In this document: positions 35,468 to 47,404 of the stretch, one piece after another
How the letters are laid out: each line of letters starts with the position of its first letter
Position numbering within the stretch: position 1 is the stretch's first letter
DNA from: Erythroxylum novogranatense
Taxonomy: Eukaryota; Streptophyta; Magnoliopsida; Malpighiales; Erythroxylaceae
Length of the DNA stretch: 64,000 bases
Direction: 5' to 3'
Assembly (NCBI GenBank): GCA_029891385.1
Contig: CM057235.1
Span: forward strand, 17,917,620 to 17,981,619
Translations under genes and position numbers: made by a program
The notes under the pieces: generated by a model
Seen by the model: only the letters and a program-made list of their open reading frames with translations
What the model was told of the DNA's origin: nothing
Databases searched by the model: none

Positions 35468-36249
35468 ACTGTTAGAAAAATCGCAAGGATGGTAAAGATT
35501 CATCGAAAGAGTAATTTGATGGTTTAGAATGAAAAGTCAAACAATTATATGTGTGAATGATCAACAGATTTGATTGCTGGAGATAAATGTGAAACTGATA
35601 TGTTTGGAATTCATAGGGATATGAGATCGATGTATAGTCTAGATTGATTGTGAGTATAGCAATTGTTTAGTGGTGGCACCATTTGGACAGTTTATTATGT
35701 TGATGAGTAAAATGAATATGTAATGGGAATTAAGAAACCCGAGTAAAAGGGTAATGATTTGAATGGATCGAGGTTATTAGAATCTTATGAGATTAGTGTG
35801 TTAGCACTAAAGAGATAATCTGATAATCGATAAATGAAATGTTTCCAAGTGTATCATTACGGCATGGATGCACTCAGATAAAGATAAAGGTTTATATAGT
35901 GACCTCTATGTGATTGTGGTAAAGATAAGAATTGGTAATTCGGTAAAAGATGTTTCGGATCCAATCGTTAAATAGACAGGATTAAGAAATATTGTTAGGA
36001 TCCGATATATGTGTTATTGATATTGAAAGAGACGAATTGCGAGTAATTTTAATGAAATAGTAAGACAGTCTTGAGTTTGAAAAAGGTAAATGGTTAATTG
36101 ATCGTATTGATTTCAGTTCATTGGCAGAAATTACTCGTGTAGCGAAATAAGTGAGAAACAGCAAGTCAATGATCGCAAAGACTCCCCCGCCTTTCTGATC
36201 ATTCGTGTATGAAATTTCGAGGACGAAATTTTTATTAGGAGGGGAGAAT
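35468..36249 (+). repeat. Internal 3' end of element C, first copy
   Basis: It is nearly identical to 42075-42853, including ATTACGGCATGGATGCACTC and the GAGGACGAAAT...GGAGGGGAGAAT purine tract. Open frames on the minus strand here (35982-36257 and 36131-36400) occur again at 42586-43004 and have no recognisable domain. Confidence 0.9.
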
Positions 36250-36780
36250 TGTAACATCCCGTCACCGATGGGAAGGTTATATTGGTAAATTGGGACGAGA
36301 TAGGGTTTTTACCGCACATTATCGACTGAGCATTCATTTGGCCTCTAATTGTTGAGGAATGAGTCCATTGGTACATGCACAGATAGGTACATGCATTCAT
36401 GACAATTTCCCGGCTTTTGATTTGTGAATGTGATATGAATTGTGATTTGTGAGATAGTTGGGATTTATTGGGAATTATGGAATAATTGGGTTTAAATGAT
36501 TAAATTGGAACTGTTTAGAGTGATTGGCAATTGATAGTGACTCTTCGGAATTTTTCTGGAAAATTCGGGAGAAAAAGTCTGGACCGGAAATCCTCCGAGT
36601 AATGGACTGATTGACTATCTAGTGCTAGAATAATGGGTATATGGCAATGAAAAATTTAGATATATGATATTGGAATTTAATATGTCGAGCCATTGAAATT
36701 TGGAGATGAATTGAACCGGAAATGAAATTGAAAAGAGAAAGAGATTAGAGGATAAAGACTAGAGGCTTAAGTGATTAACC

Positions 36781-36788
36781 TATAAATG
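36781..36788 (+). promoter_or_regulatory. LTR TATA box (middle LTR)
   Basis: TATAAATG follows GATTAACC and is followed by a pyrimidine-rich stretch (TCGCTTCTCC). This fits an LTR RNA polymerase II core promoter about 530 bases into the LTR. Confidence 0.5.
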
Positions 36789-37184
36789 CCTTAGGTTTCA
36801 AATAGAAGAAAAGAAAGAAAATCGCTTCTCCTAGGGCACGATCGTTTCTCCTTCTTCCTCAAAGATTTGCGATTTTCCCTTCGAGATTTCGATTGTTTGT
36901 TTCTCCTTGTGTGAAGCTTTGTTGATGCTTAGCGAGGATGATGTTTTGAGGGATTATGAGAGCTAACCGTGGATGCTTGAGGAAAGGGAAAGAGTTAGAG
37001 AAATTTTAGAGATTTGCGGATTTGAGGCCCGATCGGTACGTATATGGTTTTAATGTTGTTATTTAAGGTTGTTTGAGGCATTTATGGCATTTATAATGTG
37101 TTTTGGGAAGCTGAGAGTGAGTGAGGACTGGTTTTAGTGAGAGAATGAGAGAAAATGAGTCGGAGAAGACGAACCAAGGCTCGC

Positions 37185-37354
37185 ACGTCGCAACGAGAAA
37201 TTAATTAGACGTCGCGACGAAAAAAGGATTAGACGTCGCAGCGAGAAAAGAAGTTTTCGTCACGACGAGCGCGCGTCGGGACGAGCAATAAATTGCACGT
37301 CGCGACGAGCGATAGATCGGACGCCGCGACGAGCAAGATTATACGTCGCGGCGA
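37185..37354. repeat. CpG-rich palindrome array in the LTR, first copy
   Basis: Eight units of the type ACGTCGCGACGA lie at about 24-base spacing in otherwise AT-rich DNA. The core CGTCGCGACG is a perfect 10-base palindrome with four CpGs. Several units carry one change (ACGTCGCAACGA, ACGCCGCGACGA, GCGTCGGGACGA). Confidence 0.9.
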
Positions 37355-39322
37355 GGACTAGATTTCTGAACTAATTTAGTTTGGTTTTTAGGGCTTAACT
37401 TTTGATGTAGACCTCCAATTGAGGTGATATTTGATTCGTTGTGAACTAGAGAAAGAGGTCTACAAATGAGGAAAAGAATAAAGCTTTGAATTTAAATTAT
37501 GAGAATCCCGATTAGTGAAAGAAAGTTAAGGATGTGATTGTATTGCAATTTAAGGATGGGTTCTGATAATTTGGTTATAATTGTGAGAATTATGAATGCA
37601 ATTGGAGTCTTCAATAGGTGAATATGATCCAGTGCAAATGATATTGGTTTTGAGATTTTTGTGAGATTAGCCTAGTGTATATAAATTGGCAAATGGAAAT
37701 TAAATATTAGAAATGGAAGTGGTGAAGTTCTGTATCATGTTATTGAATGGGAATTGAGTCATTAGTGATCGATTGAGTGGAAAAATAGAATTTGTGAAAG
37801 AAAGTGAAAAAGGGAAAATAGCACCGGGAAAGTCATGAATAGGCATCGTACATCTGTTATTGAGAGCATGCGCATCATCGAATTAATATTGTCTGTGCAT
37901 TAGTAATTGGAAACTATTTGATTGTTATAGAGGCTCCGATGGATCGAGATTCTACGAATATTGTTGGGACTTCCAGGCTGTAGCTCGGAAGTACAGGTGA
38001 GTAACCTAGTTGGTTCCTCAATTCTTGTGAGTTAAGTGTTATGTGAATATGTGAATTGGCTACCAATATGAGTGCTGCAAATGTGAAATAAATGTGCTGA
38101 GATCGTGAATATATGTGCTGAAATTTGTGAATAAGTGTTCTGAATGTGATGACTAGAATTGAGTGAGATATGTATGTTATTGATTGTACAAGTGTAAGTG
38201 CATGCTAAGCATAATTGAAATTGGTAATTAACAGTTGTGACTGGAGCAATTAGTGATCGGAGCTTTAAGCTCGATTATCAGTGAAAGGGGCCTATGGCCA
38301 AAAAGAGAATAGTGCATACCCAGAGGGCTCTCCTATCCCTAATGTGAAAGGCAGTAGTGCATACCCTGAGGGCTCTCCTACTTGCTAAAAAATGTGATTA
38401 CTGTTTACTGTGCCCAAAAAGGGGCAGACGTGTTTGCATCCCTCGAGTAGGGACGAAGCAAAACCGTGAGGGTGGTTCTCCACACCGAAGCGGACAATAT
38501 CGAAGGGTGGAAGTGCATACCCGGAGGCTCTCCTCCCTAAGGCGCGTCAATGAATCTGTCATTGTTTGAGCACTCGATCACAACTCGAGTAAAAGAATGG
38601 AAAATATGGGAAAAGATTTGTGTGCAACGTCGTGGTATGAATGATAAATTGTGAATAGTGTGAAAGGCGTCGCCTTATATGTGTAAAATTGGCAATGCAT
38701 GAGATGTTTTGAAATGTGTTAATATGTGATATGATATGAATTAATTGTATATGCATGCGTTGGGTGGACCATCGATGATGGTTTCTCATTGAGTTCGTAA
38801 ACTCACCCAACATTGCAATTATTTTTCAGGGATCGAAGAGTACCCCGTTAGACAAACGGGAGTATGATTACCTTAAGCGGGTCAGAGTTTGATGTCGGGA
38901 TCAGTTCGCGTCTGCATTAGTGTAGTACTGTCTTATGTGTATTGTATTTCTGCAAATTACACAGATTAGTGATTTTTATTCAGTGGACCAAAAATGGTTT
39001 AGTGTGTGAGTGATTTGTGATTTCTGAAAGTGGTCAGAGATGACATTGGGCCCAGTTGGGTCATGCATCTCTGTATATGAAATGGGTGATCACTTTGGAG
39101 TGCCTTTTAATGATTGAGATGGTATCATATTGAAAATGTTTTTGTTTTAAATCGGGCCTAAATTATTTATTGATTTCCGCGCATGTGATTGATTTTGTAA
39201 AAAGATAAATGTTTTTCGAGTTTTGAACTGCAGTTACTGTTTTAGCATCCACCCTCGTGAGGCACGGGCTCGGATATCACCATCGATATCGGGTTCGGGT
39301 CTTGCGGGAGTGGGGTGCTACA

Positions 39323-42300
39323 TTTGTGGTATCAGAGCCCAGAAGTACAATCTTACATGGGCATTCTGAGAAAAATGTGTTAAATGCATGCATTTAAGTC
39401 ATGTCACGGCAGACAGTGACAACTGATCCCTAGTCTAGCATATGAGTCATATGCATGAGCATGTATCAGTCGTTTAAGCGGTTAGAAATAGTGAGGAAAA
39501 TGATAATGTGTGAGAATGTGATAAAAGGAAGTTGTGTACATCATGGAATCCGAAAAAGGTATATGATTTGATTTGATAAATTAAGATTAGTGTACTGGTA
39601 TCGGCAGATTTCTTATGAAATACAATATTAGAGTTATATTGGTATAGTGGATAAAAAATGAAGTGATAGTTGTGGATTGATAGAGGAAAATAGAAATGGC
39701 AAGAGTTCAAGTGTATAAGGTGGGTGAAGATAAAGTGTTCCATGATATAGAGAAGTTATAATTGGGATTGATTACCGTGACGAGAGTTATGAATAATGAT
39801 TTATGACTGTGAATCAGTTACGTTAGTGAGAAATCAAGAGTGATTGTATATCTATGATATTGATTTGAGTGTGAAAATGCAATAATGAAAAGATTGAAAG
39901 GTAAGACAATGAATCCGATAAATGAAAAAGTTGTCAAGGTTCAGTTGATTTGCTTAAGTAATTACAAACCTGATTATGGGAGCCCCATGGAAAGTGGAAC
40001 TATTAAGTTAAATCGTTTCATATATGTGGAGAGGATATCGGAATTAATCGGTGAGTTAGTGGATAACCGTCCGTCATAGTTCTTATAGTTTAAAGTTCAA
40101 TTTGAGAATAAGAAGTGAAAGTGCCTATGATGATCAATTGGGAAAGAAGTGAAACTGGTAATGATGTTAGTATAAGCAATGAGCTAGAGGGAATAAAAGA
40201 GGGACGTGAGTATAGCAAGGTCCCCATGATCGAAAACTGGTACCAAAAAGAGAAAGGTTATCTAGAAGTAAATATGATTAAAGTGTTCTTAGTAGTATAG
40301 GCTACTAATGGGTAAATTGATGTGAATGTATTTTCGGATAAGATGTGATGATTATAGCAATGCATACAAGATATTAAAGTAAATGAAATTGTTTAAATGC
40401 CCTACAGAGCCTCATTATAAGGGATGCTCTGATCTTGTAAGGCATGGCATGAATTGCTTATATTGGAAAATTATGCGTAATTGAAATTAATCTTCTCGAG
40501 GTATTAAGAATGACTGATATAGATAGTGATGAGAAATAGTTGATTGACAAAGTTTTATGAACAGTATTAATGATTGATAAGGTTTAATTGATCTGATAAT
40601 TTGATTTGAGAGTGATCATTGAAGAGATAAATTTTGAAATGAAGTAAAGGTTAATTTTGGAGTTCTTAGCGGAGACTCAAGAGTAAGAGATAAAATATGT
40701 TACTGAAAAAGTGTACATGATGTTGATGAGATGACTCTGATTATATAAGAGAATTACTGAACATAAAGGAAATGTTAATTGCGATTATGAGAAGAGTATA
40801 GGTTTGTGTATATTTTGTGTAATTGTGTTCTGAAAGTACAAAAGTGATATGATGAATGTGTTATCAACCCAGTTTGTAATGATGGCAATAAACTGGATTA
40901 TGTGGAGAAATTAGGGTAAAGGAATATGTGTCAGAATGTGTTATGATGAAACTGAGAAAGTTATAAGAAAATTATTCCTCATTGGAGACAATCGATATTT
41001 AGAGAATTATACGAATTGATTATGGGTATAAGGAATTTATTGTATCACTGAAGAGTAAAGTGTCTCAATTGTACTTAAATTAGAAAGTGACTATGAGCAT
41101 CGATGATCGATTAAATGCATTTAAAAGTGAAGAAGATAAATTAGCACGATTGAGGAATTGGTTATTATGTAAGTTTCATAAGAGTGAATCTTAATCTAAT
41201 CGAATGAATAGTGGATGATTTAGTATCTGAGTATGGCATATTGGGAGACTTAATGATGATAGAGGTGACGATAAAATGTGAAATTACAAGGAATATATGT
41301 ATACGGATTTGGAGTTAATTAGAATCGATCTGAATGTTGGATATGTCCAAAAGTGTCAAAGATTTCCGAGCTTTAGCTTTGACAAAATGTTTGAGGAAAA
41401 TGTGTGAATGGTATGATTGATGATTGTAAAAGAAACATTTGGAGAAATGTTCAGCTCAAGTATTGATCGTATCGCATTAAATTGGAGATTTTGCAATATA
41501 TCCTGAAGTGCCCCAGTGAAGGTTATGATATAATATGTTGAAATGATGTAAAGTGATTTAATGTATCTAGGGACAAGTATAACGTCTTGGGCTGTATTGT
41601 GATTGGTCATTTAAAATTTGTTGTACTGAGTGTTGCTGTAAGAGCTTGGAGACATTAATTGTACAAAAATGTTTATGGATATATCCATGGATATGCAACT
41701 CAATAATGATCGAGATGTTTCAGGAATTTGAATGATTGAAAAAAAAAAGATTAAGAGATTGAGTAGTCGCAAAGTTATGATAGTGATGCAATATGGATTG
41801 AACAGAAATTCAATAGCAAAAAAATTTGGCGATAAGGTTATTAAGTTTAAGTGTGTTATTGTTGAGTGTTAATAGTTAAATTGGTAAAGGGCAAAAAGAA
41901 AGTATTATGAGCTATTGGAATCCTAAATTAGTTGTGTTTATAAAGGAGGGGCAAAGACCTAATTAGGGTGTTGAAAATTGTGAACCTTGTGGAGGAATTG
42001 AAACTGACCCCAATTATTGAGGAAAGTGATATGTATAGTTCGACTAAGAAATATGTGTAGTACAGACTAAGGAAACTGTTAGAAAAATCGCAAGGATGGT
42101 AAAGATTCATCGAAAGAGTAATTGATGGTTTAGAATGAAAAGTCGAACAATTATATGTGTGAATGATCAACAGATTTGATTGCTGGAGATAAATGTGAAA
42201 CTGATATGTTTGGAATTCATAGGGATATGACATCGATGTATAGTCTAGATTGATTGTGAGTATAGCAATTGTTTAGTGGTGGCACCATTTGGACAGTTTA

Positions 42301-42853
42301 TTATGTTGATGAGTAAAATGAATATGTAATGGGAATTAAGAAACCCGAGTAAAAGGGTAATGATTTGAATGGATCGAGGTTATTAGAATCTTATGAGATT
42401 AGTGTGTTAGACTAAAGAGATAATCGATAATCGATAAATGAAATGTTTCCAAGTGTATCATTACGGCATGGATGCACTCAGATAAAGATAAAGGTTTATA
42501 TAGTGACCTCTATGTAATTGTGGTAAAGATAAGAATTGGTAATTCGGTAAAAGATGTTTCGGATCCAATCGTTAAATAGACAGGATTAAGAAATATTGTT
42601 AGGATCCGATATATGTGTTATTGATATTGAAAGAGACGAATTGCGAGTAATTTTAATGAAATAGTAAGACAGTCTTGAGTTTGAAAAAGGTAAATGGTTA
42701 ATTGATCGTATTGATTTCAGTTCATTGGCAGAAATTACTCGTGTAGCGAAATAAGTGAGAAACAGCAAGTCAATGATCGCAAAGACTCCCCCGCCTTTCT
42801 GATCATTCGTGTATGAAATTTTGAGGACGAAATTTTTATTAGGAGGGGAGAAT
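39323..42853 (+). other. Internal region of element C, no coding motif
   Basis: It opens with the primer-binding site TGGTATCAGAGCCC (39327-39340) and ends with the polypurine tract. I find no gag knuckle, DSG protease, integrase or YVDD box on either strand. The plus strand is visibly poor in C: the line 39781-39840 holds 15 G and 5 C. The open frames at 39885-40300 and 41356-42233 lack recognisable content. Confidence 0.75.
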
Positions 42854-43378
42854 TGAAACATCCCGTCACCGATGGGAAGGTTATATTGGTAAATTGGGAC
42901 GAGATAGGGTTTTTACCGCACATTATCGACTGAGCATTCATTTGGCCTCTAATTGTTGAGGAATGAGTCCATTGGTACATGCACAGATAGGTACATGCAT
43001 TCATGACAATTTCCCGGCTTTTGATTTGTGAATGTGATATGAATTGTGATTTGTGAGATAGTTGGGATTTATTGAGAATTATGGAATAATTGGGTTTAAA
43101 TGATTAAATTGGGCTGCTTAGAGTGATTGGCAATTGATAGTGACTCTTGAATTTTTCCGGAAAATTCGGAGAAAAATCTGACCGAAAATCCTCCGAGTAA
43201 TGGACTGATTGACTATATAGTGCTAGAATAATGGGTATATGGCAATGGAAAATTTAGATATATGATATTGGAATTTAATATGTCGAGCCATTGAAATTTG
43301 GAGATGAATTGAACCGGAAATGAAATTGAAAAGAGAATGAGATTAGAGGATAAAGACTAGAGGCTTAAGTGATTAACC

Positions 43379-43386
43379 TATAAATG
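43379..43386 (+). promoter_or_regulatory. LTR TATA box (right LTR)
   Basis: TATAAATG in the same context as in the middle LTR. Confidence 0.5.
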
Positions 43387-43785
43387 CCTTAGGTTTCAAA
43401 TAGAAGAAAAGAAAGAAAATCGCTTCTCCTAGGGCACGATCGTTTCTCCTTCTTCCTCAAAGATTTACGATTTTCCCTTCGAGATTTCGATTGTTTGTTT
43501 CTCCTTGTGCGAAGCTTTGTTGATGCTTAGCGAGGATGATGTTTTGAGGGATTATGAGAGCTAACCGTGGATGCTTGAGGAAAGGGAAAGAGTTAGAGAA
43601 ATTTTAGAGATTTGCGGATTTGAGGCCCGATCGGTACGTATATGGTTTTAATGTTGTTATTTAAGGTTGTTTGAGGCATTTATGGCATTTATAATGTGTT
43701 TTGGGTAGCTGAGAGTGAGTGAGGACTGGTTTTAGTGAGAGAATGAGAGAAAATGAGTCGGAGAAGACGAACCAAGGCTCGCACG

Positions 43786-43955
43786 TCGCGACGATAAATT
43801 AATTAGACGTCGCGACGAAAAAAGGATTAGACGTCGCAGCGAGAAAAGAAGTTTTCGTCGCGACGAGCGCACGCCGCGACGAGCGATAAATTGGACGTCG
43901 CGAAGAGCGATAGATCGGACGCCGCGACGAGCAAGATTATACGTCGCGGCGAGGA
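43786..43955. repeat. CpG-rich palindrome array in the LTR, second copy
   Basis: The same spaced ACGTCGCGACGA units as at 37185, but with different single-base changes in individual units (for example ACGTCGCGAAGA here). Confidence 0.9.
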
Positions 43956-45902
43956 TCAGATTTCTGAACTAATTTAGTTTGGTTTTTAGGGCTTAACTTT
44001 TGATGTAGACCTCCAATTGAGGTGATATTTGATTCGTTGTGAACTAGAGAAAGAGGTCTACAAATGAGGAAAAGAATAAAGCTTTGAATTTAAATTATGA
44101 GAATCCCGATTAGTGAAAGAAAGTTAAGGATGTGATTGTATTGCAATTTAAGGATGGGTTCTGATAATTGGGTTATAATTGTGAGAATTATGAATACAAT
44201 TGGAGTCTTGATAGGTGAATATGATCCAAAGGCAAATGATATTGGTTTTGAGATTTTTGTGAGATTAGCCTAGTGTATATAAATTGGCAAATGGAAATTA
44301 AATATTAGAAATGGAAGTGGTGAAGTTCTGTATCATGTTATTGAATGGGAATTGAGTCATTAGTGATCGATTGAGTGGAAAAATAGAATTTGTGAAAGAA
44401 AGTGAAAAAGGAGAAATAGCACCGGGAAAGTCATGAATAGGCATCGTACATCTGTTATTGAGAGCATCGCATCATCGAATTAATATTGTGCATGCATTAG
44501 TAATTGGAAACTATTTGATTGTTATAGAGGTCTCGATGGATCGAGATTCCACGGATATTCTTGGGACTTCCAGTATGGCTCGAAGGCACAGTGAGTAACC
44601 TAGTTGGTTCCTCAATTCTTGTGTGTTAAGTGTTCTGTGAATATGTGAATTTGCTGCCAATATGAGTGCTGCAAATGTGAAATAAATGTGCTGAGATCGT
44701 GAATATATGTGCTGAAATTTGTGAATAAGTATTCTGAATGTGATGACTAGAATTGAGTGAGATATGTATGTTATTGATTGTACAAGTATAAGTGCATGCT
44801 AAGCATAATTGAAATTGGTAATTAACAGTTGTGACTGGAGCAATTAGTGATCAGAGCTTTAAGCTCGATTATCGATGAAAGGGCCTATGGCCAAAAGGGA
44901 ATAGTCATACCCGGAGGGCTCTCCTATCCCTAATGTGGCGGGGCGATGGTCATACCACGAGGGCTCTCCTACTTGTCAAAAAATGCGATTCTTGTTCTTG
45001 TGCCCAAAAGGGCGACGTGTTTGCATCCCTCGGTAGGGCGAAGCAAAACCGTGAGGTGGTTCTCCACAAAGCGGACAATATCGAAGGGTGGAAGTGCATA
45101 CCCGAGGCTCTCCTCCCCAAGACGCGTCAACCGAATCATCATTGTTTGAGCACTCAGTCACAACTCAGAGTAAAAGAATGGAAAATATGGGAAAAGATTT
45201 GTGTGCAACGTCGACGGGTATGAATGATAAATTGTGAATAGTATGAAAGGCGATACGCCTTATATGTGTAAAATTGGCAATGCATGAGATGTTTTGAAAT
45301 GTGTTAATATGTGATATGATATGAATTGATTGTATATGCATGCGTTGGGTGGACCATCGATGATGGTTTCTCATTGAGTTCGCAAACTCATCCAATATTG
45401 TAATTATTTTTCATGGATCGAAGAGTACCCCGTTAGACAAACGGGAGTATGATTACCGCAAGCGGGTCAGAGTTTGATGTCGGGTTCAATTCGCGTCTGC
45501 ATTAGTGTAGTACTGTCTTATGTGTATTGTATTTCGCAAATTACAGATTAGTGATTTTATTGATGGACCAAAATGGTTTAGTGTGTGAGTGATTTGTGAT
45601 TTCTGAAAGTGGTCAGAGATGACATTGGGCCCAGTTGGGTCATGCATCTCTGTATATGAAATGGGTGATCACTTTGGAGTGCCTTTTAATGATTGAGATG
45701 GTATCATATTGAAAATGTTTTTGTTTTAAATCGGGCCAAAATTATTTATTGATTTCCACGCATGTGATTGATTTTGTAAAAAGATAAATGTTTTTCGAGT
45801 TTTGAACTGCAGTTACTGTTTTAGCATACCACCCTCGTGAGGCACGGGCTCGGATATCACCATCGATATCGGGTTCGGGTCTTGCGGGAGTGGGGTGGTA
45901 CA

Positions 45903-46600
45903 CTCCCACTACGTCTAGGCACACCTTGATGTTCAGGTTGCACTTCTGATTCAACTCTTGAATCTATTTCGACATCTTGTTCTGTCATATCCAAAACAAC
46001 TCTTGGTTTGGATGAAATAGCTAACTACTTTAGTACTACTTCACTTCTTCCTTTGTGATTTTTCACAAACTCTTCCTCTAAGAAGGTTGCATTTGTCGAC
46101 ACAAATACCTTATTATCATGAGGACTGTAAAAATAGTACCATCGAGTTCCCGTAGGATATCCTATAAACAAACATACTTCTGACCTTGGTTCCATCTTTG
46201 TGGATTCAGGCTTTAGAACATGGGTTGGGCAGTCCCAAGTCCTCACATGCCTCAATGAAGGCACTCGGCCAGTCCACAACTCCCTAGGTGTTTTAGGCAC
46301 CGATTTAGACGGAGCAAAGTTAAGAAGATATGTTGCCGTTTGTATGACATATCCCCAGAACGATTCTGGAACGCTAGCATAGGACATCATTGATCTTACC
46401 ATTTCTAATAGTGTTCTATTTCTCCTCTCTACTACACCATTCTGTTGAGGTGTACGAGGAGCTGATAAATTGGAAACAATTCCATTGTCAATTAAATATT
46501 GCTGGAACTCTCCAGATAAATACTCACCACCTCGATCCGATCGAAGTTGTTTTAATGGCTTGCCAGTTGCTTCTCACTTCACTTTGAATTATTTGAACTT
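45903..46600 (-). pseudogene. Integrase C-terminal half and connection of Copia B
   Basis: The minus strand reads LKQLRSDRGGEYLSGEFQQY and PRTPQQNGVVERRNRTLLEM, which keep the second catalytic aspartate and the glutamate. It continues with ATYLLNFAPSKSVPKTPREL and LFIGYPTGTRWYYFYSPHDN, the Copia GKGY-like block. It ends at RRSG at the element C insertion site. Stops near 46024 and 46600 break the frame. Confidence 0.92.
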
Positions 46601-47404
46601 TTCAAAGATTCACTCTTTTATGCATCAAATACAAATAGCCATGTCTTGAGTAATCATCTATAAAAATTATGAAATATTCATAACCTCCTCTAGCTTGTAC
46701 ATTCATGGGCCCACACACATCAGTATGTACCAGGTCCAATGTGGATTCAGATCTGTTTCCTTTAGAAGGAAATGAGGCTTTGGTCATTTTTTCTTCAATA
46801 CAAGATTCACAGGTGGGTAATGGATCACTATCCAAGCCCATAAGGATCCCATCCTTTACTAGTCTGTCAAGTCTTTTCTGATTGTTATGACCCATTCTTA
46901 AGTGCCACAGATACTTTGAATTAATGCTAGAGATTTTGGATTGTCTTGGTTTTATCAATTCTGTGGTGTTTAGTGAGCCTTTCATAGGTTCTATAAAAAA
47001 CAATCCCTGTTTAGTTATCGCATCACAAATAAAATCCTTATTCTCATATATTGAAACAACATTTTCAAAATATAAGGAATAACCATATTTTATTAGACAA
47101 AAAACAGAAATCATGTTCCTTACAATCATTGGCATGTAATAAACATCCTCCAAATATAACCTATAACCACTAGGAAAGTCCAAGATAACTACTCCCACTG
47201 ATTCTACTGAAACATAGGAACCATCTGCTATCTTGACTTGAAACTGGCCTTTAGGTAGTCTTTTCCTTTGTTGGAACCCCTGCAAAGAATTACAAACATG
47301 GTTAGTGGCTCCTGAATCTAATATCCAAGAAGCAGATAAATATGCCACATTTTTAGTTCCTAACAAACTTAGGAAGCCCATACCTTGTTTGCTTTTAAGG
47401 GACT
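46601..47404 (-). pseudogene. Protease and integrase N-terminal half of Copia B
   Basis: The frame reads SWILDSGATNHVCNSLQGFQ, with the intact DSGAT catalytic motif. It continues to YLWHLRMGHNNQKRLDRLVK and CESCIEEKMTKASF, the integrase HHCC zinc finger, and then LVHTDVCGPMNVQARGGYEY and FIIFIDDYSRHGYLYLMHKR. Only one break (after KRVNL) is seen before the rest of the integrase. Confidence 0.92.

Larger units (their letters stand above)
36250..39322 (+). repeat. Middle full LTR of element C
   Basis: It runs 3073 bases from TGTAACATCCCG to GGTGCTACA. It contains a TATA box at 36781, a CpG-palindrome array at 37185-37354, and three copies of a CATACCC...GAGGGCTCTCC phrase at about 38312-38545. 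The open frame at 38357-38569 is a translation of that repeated stretch. Confidence 0.92.
35193..45902 (+). mobile_element. Large-LTR Gypsy-type element C (LARD-like, compound)
   Basis: It is bounded by CTCCC (35188-35192 and 45903-45907) and sits inside the pol gene of Copia B. The layout is truncated LTR 35193-35467, internal 3' end 35468-36249, LTR 36250-39322, internal region 39323-42853, LTR 42854-45902. The LTR ends are TGTAACATCCCG...GCTACA. The purine tract AGGAGGGGAGAAT and the phrase TTTCGAGGACGAAATT resemble Del/Tekay chromoviruses. The primer site TGGTATCAGAGCCC follows the middle LTR. No protease, integrase or reverse transcriptase motif is visible, so it is probably non-autonomous. 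The Del/Tekay relation is inference. Confidence 0.88.
42854..45902 (+). repeat. Right full LTR of element C
   Basis: It runs 3049 bases, starting TGAAACATCCCG and ending GGTGGTACA. It aligns end to end with the middle LTR with scattered changes and small indels. The same TATA box (43379-43386), CpG array (about 43786-43955) and CTCTCC repeats are present. Confidence 0.92.

Noticed and set aside
35982..36400. Pair of minus-strand open frames, repeated at 42586-43004
   Set aside because: They recur only because the internal end and LTR start of element C are duplicated. No known domain, and they cross the LTR edge.
37185..37354. CpG-rich array as a CpG island promoter
   Set aside because: It lies inside LTRs downstream of the TATA box and occurs in both LTR copies. 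No gene starts there.
38357..38569. Arginine-rich open frame in the LTR (and 44933-45223)
   Set aside because: It falls in the repeated CTCTCC region, and the frame is not kept between the two LTR copies.
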